Origin: Entonaema liquescens
Lineage: Eukaryota; Ascomycota; Sordariomycetes; Xylariales; Xylariaceae
Length of the DNA: 64,000 nt
Direction of reading: 5' to 3'
Assembly (NCBI GenBank): GCA_902805475.1
Contig: CADCSX010000009.1
Span: 1 to 64,000 of the forward strand
Numbering within the stretch: the stretch's first letter is position 1; every line of letters starts with the position of its first letter. Under the pieces are notes generated by a model. That model searched no databases. It saw only the letters and a list, made by a program, of their open reading frames with translations, and was not told the DNA's origin. The translations under genes and the position numbers were made by a program. This document shows, in pieces, positions 56,424 to 64,000 of the stretch.

Positions 56424-57475
56424 TGTATTTATCTGCTGGAGCAAGACCGCCGGCTGTGGTCCGTAGAGCTGGCGGCGGTTATGCGACGTTGTTGAATACG
56501 GGCGCTATAGGCCTCCGCTACGCTAGCCTGTACCCGAGAGAAGGTATTGCCCGGGCGATTTGATGACGTGATCTTGCGTCCGAGGTCCCGTAAATCAAAG
56601 GGGCAAGGCTCACTCGTCAACGAAAATGACGAGACTTTGGAGTAAATGCTAAGAGGACTAGCGATGAAAGAATTCTCTTGATGAGAATGACTAGGTGATG
56701 AACGGGAGGACGTTAGTCAAATAGTTGTAATTGGGTTGTCTGAATGCTGGTGCAGCCATTAGAATATATATAGAGCGGGCCATGTCTCGGGAATCCTTGT
56801 CCAGACCACGGAAAAGTTCCAAGGCAAGAATTTCGACATGCTGTAAGTCGAATGGCCTGACGCACTATGCATATCAGGCAGTGTATGGGTAGTTAGTAGG
56901 CATGTTCCAGAACCGAGAATGAGACGTATAGGCCTCTACGGTCACAGTTGTGTAAAGCTACATACGTGAGCTAGTACTAGGCTGGTAGGTACTTAAGAGT
57001 ACAAAGTACTTTCAGACGGGAGCGAAGGAGGTTGACAGCTATTTGGGACCCACGAGGGAGGAGACGAATGGTACCTGTGACGATGTGACTCAGTATTGCG
57101 TGTTGATGGGTTGCGTATGTTAAGATGTAGAAGGCTAGGCGAGGGAGATGATTCGACAATTCGGTCTGCCGGGACTAGGTAAGATAGTGTATTTCCTGTC
57201 CCTATCTGTCTTAGATTGAAAATTCGATGTCGGACGGCAGGCCAATCGAGACTAGACCAACCCTGTGTCTGCTACGTCGCTGGCGGTCGTAGTTTCAGAG
57301 ACCAGCTCAGGACTTTGCGGGATGTTCAACTTGTGACACATTTAATGGCACGTACGGGTACGAATCTAGCTGGCCTCGGTCTTCGAGCCTGGTACGGGCT
57401 GAGGGATGACGGTGCAGACGCAGCCAAGAGAACGAAGCAAGGGTATTAGCCTGGCGACATCGGCGTTATCTTCGG

Positions 57476-57484
57476 ATCAGATAA
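57476..57484 (+). promoter_or_regulatory. Extended GATA site ATCAGATAA (candidate iron-repressor site)
   Basis: Exact match to ATCWGATAA, the extended GATA motif associated with fungal iron-responsive GATA repressors (SreA, SRE, Urbs1 family), located about 1.05 kb upstream of the sidA start. Known family: these factors silence siderophore genes when iron is plentiful. That it works here is inference from motif and location. A TTATC core sits 10 bp upstream at 57,467. Confidence 0.6.
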
Positions 57485-57774
57485 GATGTCTGTGCATGGC
57501 GATTAAGTAGCGCCGGCATTCCCCGACGAAGACCAGAGCTGTTGCTCGCTACTCAGACCCGGATCTTTCACTCTCGTGCTATACGATGAGTTGAATAGAC
57601 AGCTATCTTTCCGAGTATAACGCCCTGCTCACTTATGTGTCAGAATGATTTATAGGAATTCATTAAGGTAGTATAAAGTATTTTACTTCACATTTAAAGG
57701 TTAAATCTTCAACTCTAACGATACTTATGTTATTCTTCATTTCACCTCATAACACTTTTACATAAAGACAACCA

Positions 57775-57794
57775 GATTTCGGAGCTCCGAAATC
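57775..57794. promoter_or_regulatory. Perfect 20-bp palindrome containing CGG-N4-CCG
   Basis: GATTTCGGAGCTCCGAAATC is its own reverse complement over all 20 bases. Its centre is an inverted CGG/CCG pair with a 4-bp spacer, the kind of site recognised by Zn(II)2Cys6 transcription factor dimers. It lies in the sidA/synthetase intergenic region about 300 bp from the first GATA site. It could instead be a structural hairpin or a transposon scar. Confidence 0.5.
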
Positions 57795-58382
57795 CACTTA
57801 ACTACCTGTCTTTAGAGCTGCTCCGCCTATACCACGCTACCTAAACTTGATACACAATGGTAATTTCATCCAAGGTCGATGTTCCATTGACTAGTCCTAT
57901 TGATGCATCACGGGCAGCTCTTCTCTTACAGTAATACTATTTCCCCGGCCAACTAGCCAGTTGGTTACAGTGAAAGCATATGTGTAACCAGTCGTGTACA
58001 GCTCTTAGCTCCAGATGCTGGCGACCTGAGGGTGCGGACAAATCGCCCAGAACGGTATAGAAGCTGGAATAGACTGGCTCTTCAGTGGAAGTGATACTCT
58101 CTAGGCAATGCCACGCCAGGTAATGCTTTTAGTACGGCCTATTATATAACGCCGCGGAGTATCTATACCTGGGAGAGGATAGATCGACATACCCGAACCC
58201 ACAGATGTCAAGACGGGTTAATGATATAGGCAAAGACTTAAACGAATTCGAAGAGAAAATTTTCTGCTCCTGCAGCATGGAGTGGAGAGGGACGTCGAGT
58301 GAAACGCGGTGAGTGGATATCATAGATCGATTCTCTAGTTCACAGGTCCCCGAACAGTATTCGATAGATCCGTAAGTGCAAA

Positions 58383-58408
58383 TTATCTGATGATCTGATA
58401 AGATCATC
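58383..58408. promoter_or_regulatory. Head-to-head pair of ATCWGATAA GATA sites
   Basis: TTATCTGAT (58,383-58,391, an ATCAGATAA on the minus strand) is followed after one base by ATCTGATAA (58,393-58,401, + strand). The second site also lies within GATGATCTGATAAGATCATC (58,389-58,408), whose 8-bp outer arms are perfectly complementary. Two extended GATA motifs this close fit binding by an iron-responsive GATA factor with two zinc fingers or by a dimer. The pair is about 200 bp upstream of the TATATATA at 58,600. Confidence 0.68.
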
Positions 58409-59926
58409 TTGAGATCTCATCCTGGAAGTTGGCGTCTTGGCAATGCTGGGGTCCTGGACGAATACCGGAGCTACCTAGTAGGATTCACGCTCCGAGGGAG
58501 TTTATGCTAACTGATATTTTACAGCAACCTAGGTAGGTCTGCAAGATGCGTACGCATTTGAAGGTTAGAATCGTCCAACGAAGAAAAGCAATCAAGGAGT
58601 ATATATAGAACAGCCGGTCATAGCCGCCCGCCTACTTCATTTGCAAGTGGTACAGGACCTTCTATACTTGTTACTCCTTAAGCCGCTAAAATGAGAATTG
58701 GATAGGAGGCCGCTCCGCGTAAAGAAATAACTCGAGCTGTCCCCGCACGAGCTAGCACGGTAGGTGCGGTTGTACAAGAGGTACTTAGAGCGTAATTTTC
58801 CGCGCAGCAAAGTTGCTAAGCTTTTTGGCCGAGTAACCCGTTGATTATAGGTAAGCTTCGGGCGTCGTCTACCGAATATAAATCAGTCAATTTCTCCTGT
58901 CAATTCCCATACGCAATTCACTGATTAATATCATAAGGGTTATACAAGATATACGATAAATAGCTGGCATGAATGTAAAAAATACCAACATGGCCAACTA
59001 AGCGGTGAACCAAGAAAAGTTGAGTATTTTTGTTACACTATCTCGCGCCAGCGCGATGTTAAACGTATGCTGGATCTCCGAGGTAGAGCAGTAATTCCTA
59101 ATTCCATTGAGGATCGAATGCAACCTACATGTACTAATATGGTCATTGGAAAGCACGTATGTACATATATCTATCATATGTAGGTATATTTCAGGTACCG
59201 TCAGCTAACCTTCGTGCGCGCATATACTTTGGACCCTTGGCAAGGTGCTAGGGGACGTGGTAGTTTGTCTTAGCCACTCACCTAAACCACATTGAGTATG
59301 TAAACGTAATAGAATGGTTACCATTGAAAAAGGGAGAAAAAGCCTCATAAGGGGAAACCACTGGCCGCAACTTCGTTCATTCGGCACGCATGTTTCCCAA
59401 GCGTAACAACCTAGCTGGCGTTTGAACTTGCTTAATTAATCTTCTGGAATACCTACGTACCGCTACACGCCGACCATACACGTCAAAGTCGAAAGCCATC
59501 AACGCCTCCCTGCAGCCGCAAAGCCACACCCGCTTGGACGGTTCTCTCCCCAGCTCCTAGCTCTACCTAGTGTTACCTAAGCCTTGAGCACGCTGAGCTG
59601 TAACTGCCCACGAGCATACGGAAATAGACTCAGGTCAAGCTTTTGGTTTAAAGGAAATGTGATTGCGGTTACTCTTATGATGTGGCAAGGCTAATGTTCG
59701 CAAGGCAAGGCGTGCTTAAGTTTCATCTTAGCAGCTTCCTCGACCGTTAGGCTGGATATATTTTACTTATAATCGTAAAGATAAATCACACACTGTATCC
59801 CCTTCGTCCTTACGCCATCGAAGTGATTACTTGTTTAGAAGTGATAATAGGAGTATACTGGCTCACTACCGTTGTTCTCCCGTGGTGTACACACCCTCGA
59901 ATGAAGAGCGTCATTTGTAACTCGCT

Positions 59927-62900
59927 ATGGAGCCAGGCACGGAAACGGGAGGACTATCAATCCTCAACGCGTCCCCTACGATACTTGAGGGTCCGAAGCT
60001 CCTCCATGAACTGGTGACAGAGGCGAGCAACGATAGCCTGCCAGCGATATATCATCACTTTAGTACTGGCGATAGCGTGAGCATCACCTACCGTGAACTC
60101 CACTCCGCCGCGGCTACGTTAGCTGCGCGTTTACTCGAAATCTTGCGGCCTCTGGGATCAATTCCATCAAAAGAACAACATGTCATCCCGGTTCTTATTC
60201 CGCAGTCCCCGGCGCTGTATGTTGGACTCCTGGCCATTTTGAAAGCCGGCGCCGCCTTCTGTCCGCTAAATTCCGATATTCCGGTTGATCGCCTCAAATT
60301 TATATTGAGCGATGTGAAGGCCAAGCTTGTCCTAGTTGATTCTAACCTCCTAGCAAAAGTCCCACGTGGTGACGATTACGATATCTTGCCCTTGGAACAG
60401 CCACTGGACACCCTAATTTGGGACACACGCCGGCCGGCTTCTAACAGGGTACCCGAGGCTGATGACCTGGCGTATGTCATGTATACGTCCGGTTCTACCG
60501 GAACGCCCAAAGGGGTCGGAATATCTCATCGCGCTGTGACGCAGAGCCTGCTCGCACATGATCGTCAAATTCCGCTGTTTAATCGCTTTCTCCAATTCGC
60601 GGCCCCTACGTTTGACGTGTCCGTATTTGAAATCTTCTTTCCGTTGTTCCGCGGTAGCACTCTAGTGTGCAGTAGTCGTGCGGATATGCTATCGGATCTT
60701 CCTAGTATTCTGAGAGATTCCCGGGTGGATGCGTGTGAATTAACACCATCCGTTGCTGGTAGTCTGCTCAAGAAGAGAAGCAATGCCCCCGGCCTGCGTC
60801 TCTTACTAACCATCGGTGAAATGCTTACCGAACCCGTCATTCAGGAGTTTGGAGGCGACGACGATCGAGACAGCCTACTCTGGGGCATGTATGGCCCTAC
60901 CGAAGCGACAATACACTGGTAGGTTGTGCGTGATTCCCTTCGCTATGATGTTATATACTCATGGGAATGTATAGTACGGTGCAACCCTCGTTTTCTAAAC
61001 AGTCTAGCAAGAATAATATCGGAGTTCCTCTCGACACCGTATCGGCATTTGTGATAGACAGCGACGCTCTAGAATTCCGGGTGCTCCCTATCGGTCAAGT
61101 CGGAGAGCTCGCCGTTGGCGGTAGTCAGGTAGCTGCTGGATACGTCAATCGACCCGAGCAAACTGCGACTGTTTTCCTCGACACTAGTTGGGGCCGGGTA
61201 TACAGAACTGGAGATAAGGCCAGGATATTACAGGACGGTACGATCGAGTGCCTCGGCAGGATCGGCGGCGGCCAGGTTAAGCTGAATGGGCAGAGAATCG
61301 AGCTCGGAGAGGTCGAGCATGCTCTCTTACGCGCGCCGGGATGTCATGGCGCCTTTGCTGTTGTAATCTGCAACATTTTGGTGGCCTTTGCGGCTGTCGA
61401 GGATGACGCAGAGTCGGCAGGGATGCGATCGGCAATTCTTTCCCAATGTACATCCTGGCTACCAGCCTTCATGATCCCTGCTGATTTGAAGATTATGAAA
61501 CATTTTCCTCGATTACCTTCGGGCAAGGTCGATAAGAAAACCCTAATTGAACAATACGAAACTTCAACTTCTCTTCATCCTAACGCCGAGGAACCATTCG
61601 AAAATGAGCTGGAGCGTCGGTTCTGTAAGACCGCCGAGGCGATTCTCGGACACCGTGTCGCTCCGTCGGCCCATCTACCCTCCCTAGGAATGGACTCTTT
61701 AGCGGCTATCGAATATGCATCGAGTATTCGGGCCACTGGATTTACCATAAGCCCTCTTGACATCCTGGACGCGACGACTGTACGAGGGCTAATTCGCACA
61801 ATCGAAGCACGGCGCGGTGAAACGCATTTGCCTAGCTTGGCCAAGTTCCCCCCTAACGGACACGGTGCGGATAGTTTAGCGAAACAATTGTCATCCGATA
61901 CAACAGCACAACTACGACTTGAAGATGTCGAACGCGTAGAATTGTGCAGCCCTCTTCAGGAAGCGATGGTCGCAGAAACGCTCAAGGACTCGAGGCTATA
62001 TATTAACCAAGCGGAACTCCACTTCCCTCACCATCTCGCAGTCGAGTCGATAAAATCATGGTTTGTTGCTCTCGCTCTCCGTAACGAGAATCTACGCACT
62101 GGGTTCACACATCTCGGTGACCAGCTTTGCCAAGTAATCTGGAAGCAACTCGAAGATAGCCAAATTGAAGTTCTGGACCATGTGCGTTCTTTCCAATGCG
62201 TTGACGTTGAGCATTTTCTTCGTCGGCCGCTCCAAATTGACATTATCCCCAGTCACGCGCCGGTGAAGCACCACACCATTGTGCTGACACTCCACCATTC
62301 GATATATGATGGTTGGACGATTGACCTACTGATTGAAGACCTTTCGCTTCTGGCGCGAGGTTCACCACCAGTCGATAGGCCTCAGTTCGGGCAGGTGTGC
62401 CATCATCTAACCACGCCTCTGAGAAATGAAATTGACGCGAAAGAGTTTTGGGCTGGAAAACTTCGTGGCTGCGCCCCTGCGTCATTACCCAACTTCAGGA
62501 CTTCGGCCGTACCAGAGCCGCAAATTTTAACCGCGTGTAAGACAATCAATGTCGATCCTAGAGTCATCAAAGATTTCACGCTTAGGGCGTCTGTCGGATC
62601 TCAGGTCATATTCCAAGCCTGTTTAACTTGGCTTTGGGGAGCGATCAACGGCGATAGCGACACGATAATAGGATCGGTATCATCCGGTCGGACCCTCCCC
62701 ATTGCTAGTATTGAGAAGATAATGGGGCCATGCATGACAACCCTTCCTCTGAGGACGGTCTTGAGCGAATATGCTACCGTTATTGAGTTTCTAGAAGGCA
62801 TTCACATACTCAATCGGGAAATGCTTAGATACGGCGGTCTTGCGCTTTCGGAGATCAAGCGAGCCGCTGGAATCCCTACGTCCCAAAAGCTCTTTGACGT

Positions 62901-64000
62901 CATCTTTGCTTATCAGGAAACTATTGCCAGTCGTAGACGGAGCGATAGCATCATCCGTGAAGCGTGGCACAAAGACGTAGTAGAAGCAAAACTTCTTGTC
63001 GAAATAGCTCCGTCTGATAGCGATTTCTCATGCCAATTAACGTGGCATTCGGAGGCCTTTTCGCATAGCCAAGTCGACGTCTTCTTTAAGCACCTCAGCT
63101 CCTTGGTTCATTACTTTATCGGAAATGGTGACAGACCACTTAGCAATGTCCTGCAGTGCTTTCCGGTTGATGACCTCTCCCATCATAACGAATCACCCAA
63201 GACTCTTCAAATACATCTATGTCTGTCCGAACTTGTAGAAGAGGTGGTACGAAAGTATCCGACTAACGACGCCTTGTGTTTTGCGTCTTCGATTGGTCCC
63301 TCTGGTACTCAAACCCACACCTTGACCTACCAGGAACTGAGTTCGAGATCCAATCAGATAGCGAGCTATCTACGACAATCTGGTATAGGTCCGGGAGGTA
63401 TAATCGCTTTAGTAATGGAGAAGTCTCTATTGCTATACTGCAGTATTCTCGGAATACTCAAGTCGGGTTGCGCATATCTTCCCGTTCTTCCTAGTACCCC
63501 TCTACAGAGGGTACAATTGATTTTTCAACAAGCCCAACCTCAAATTTGTCTTGTCGATGAATCTTTCCCATTGCAGGTTGCCGACACAGTTGGCTTTCCC
63601 GTTGCTAATCTATCGCGCATAAAACTCTCCGACTATCGTGATTCTGATGTTAAGATTCCAAGACATCGAAACGATCTCGCTTATGTCATTTACACTAGCG
63701 GAACCACTGGGGTCCCGAAGGGCGTGTCAGTTACCAATTCAAATATTTTAAGCAATATTGAAGCATTGTCTCGCGTCTATCCTCATGAGCCCAAGGACAG
63801 AATGCTACAAGCATGTTCTCAAGCGTTCGATGTATCCGTGTTCGAGATATTCTTTTCGTGGGCAAATGGCATGTGCTTATGCTCAGCTACTAATGACACC
63901 TTGTTTGGAGACATTGAGACCTCTGTGCGGTCGCTCGGAGTGACCCATCTCAGTATGACGGTCACTGTTGCTTCGCTTATAGAACCCAGCCAATTACCAA
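59927..64000 (+). CDS. sidC: Ferrichrome-type siderophore synthetase (NRPS), 5' part only
   Basis: Non-ribosomal peptide synthetase; 1,339 residues are visible and the gene continues past the window. Exon 1 is 59,927-60,918, then a 56-bp GT...AG intron (60,919-60,974), then an open exon to 64,000. The join makes GPTEATIHC. An in-frame TAA nine bases before the ATG fixes the start. Domains: A1 (about 20-550) with LKAGAAFCPL (105-114), YTSGSTGTPKG (186-196), TFDVSVFE, YRTGD (407-411) and LPSGKVDKKTL; T1 with LGMDS, phosphopantetheine Ser572; C1 (about 650-1,080) with the active-site HHSIYDG (771-777) and SSGR; A2 from about 1,090 with LTYQELSSRSNQIA and YTSGTTGVPKG, cut at residue 1,339. The A2 stretch QAFDVSVFEIFFSW...LCSATNDTLF is what I know from SidC/NPS2 synthetases. 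Paired with sidA, a ferricrocin/ferrichrome-like product is likely; A-domain specificity was not determined. Confidence 0.92.

Larger units (their letters stand above)
56424..59926. promoter_or_regulatory. Divergent intergenic region between sidA and the synthetase
   Basis: 3.5 kb with no convincing gene: the longest open frames are 77 and 92 codons and lack motifs or splicing support. It must contain both promoters. A TATATATA box lies at 56,765-56,772, about 340 bp before the sidA start. A second lies at 58,600-58,607 in + orientation, 1.3 kb before the synthetase ATG. Three ATCWGATAA matches and a 20-bp perfect palindrome (listed separately) fall in the middle. Several plain GATAA/TTATC sites are also present (for example 56,429-56,433 just before the sidA ATG). 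A small AT-rich dip occurs at about 57,640-57,770. Confidence 0.7.

Noticed and set aside
56424..56444. Seven extra N-terminal codons for sidA beginning at TTG (56,444)
   Set aside because: Nuclear fungal genes start at ATG; the first in-frame ATG is at 56,423, and SidA N termini vary.
57216..58407. Small frames in the divergent intergenic region (57,216-57,449 + and 58,129-58,407 -)
   Set aside because: No motifs or splice extension; the second overlaps the double GATA element.

Overview
The window is the left end of a chromosome from a filamentous ascomycete (Pezizomycotina). It opens with about 25 C-strand telomere units (CCCTAA), followed by roughly 51.6 kb of extremely AT-rich, gene-free DNA. 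It then switches within about 100 bp to ordinary-composition DNA carrying intron-containing fungal genes. The AT-rich block is full of TpA and of CAA/CAG-to-TAA/TAG type stops, with surviving C mostly in CpG over long stretches. This is what repeat-induced point mutation (RIP) leaves behind. The species cannot be named from the sequence.

Layout. 1-150: telomere. 151-about 51,740: RIP-type AT isochore. Two decayed retroelements are still readable on the + strand. One is a non-LTR (LINE) element with endonuclease and reverse-transcriptase motifs (about 23.2-25.4 kb). The other is a Ty3/Gypsy-like element with a Cys-rich gag-like stretch, reverse transcriptase and RNase H (about 36.3-39.1 kb). 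A possible minus-strand Ty1/Copia-like relic lies near 31 kb. Three dispersed repeat families (R1 three copies, R2 three copies, R3 two copies), a long inverted-repeat element (17.4-18.2 kb), a 21-bp minisatellite and several microsatellites were found by eye. About 51.74-51.84 kb: the isochore edge.

51,837-53,226 (+): a five-exon gene of a widespread but uncharacterised ascomycete family. 53,227-54,724: no gene seen, one imperfect inverted repeat. 54,725-56,423 (-): L-ornithine N5-monooxygenase (SidA type), three exons, complete. 56,424-59,926: a 3.5-kb divergent intergenic region with three matches to the extended GATA motif ATCWGATAA, two of them head to head. 59,927-64,000 (+): the first two exons of a SidC/ferrichrome-type non-ribosomal peptide synthetase (A-T-C-A...), which runs off the window inside its second adenylation domain.

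How the genes fit together: the monooxygenase makes N5-hydroxy-L-ornithine, the first committed precursor of hydroxamate siderophores. The synthetase would assemble the acylated hydroxyornithine units with neutral amino acids into a ferrichrome-type siderophore. Their divergent arrangement around GATA-type sites suggests shared iron-responsive control. The whole pair sits only 3-12 kb from a RIP-mutated subtelomere.
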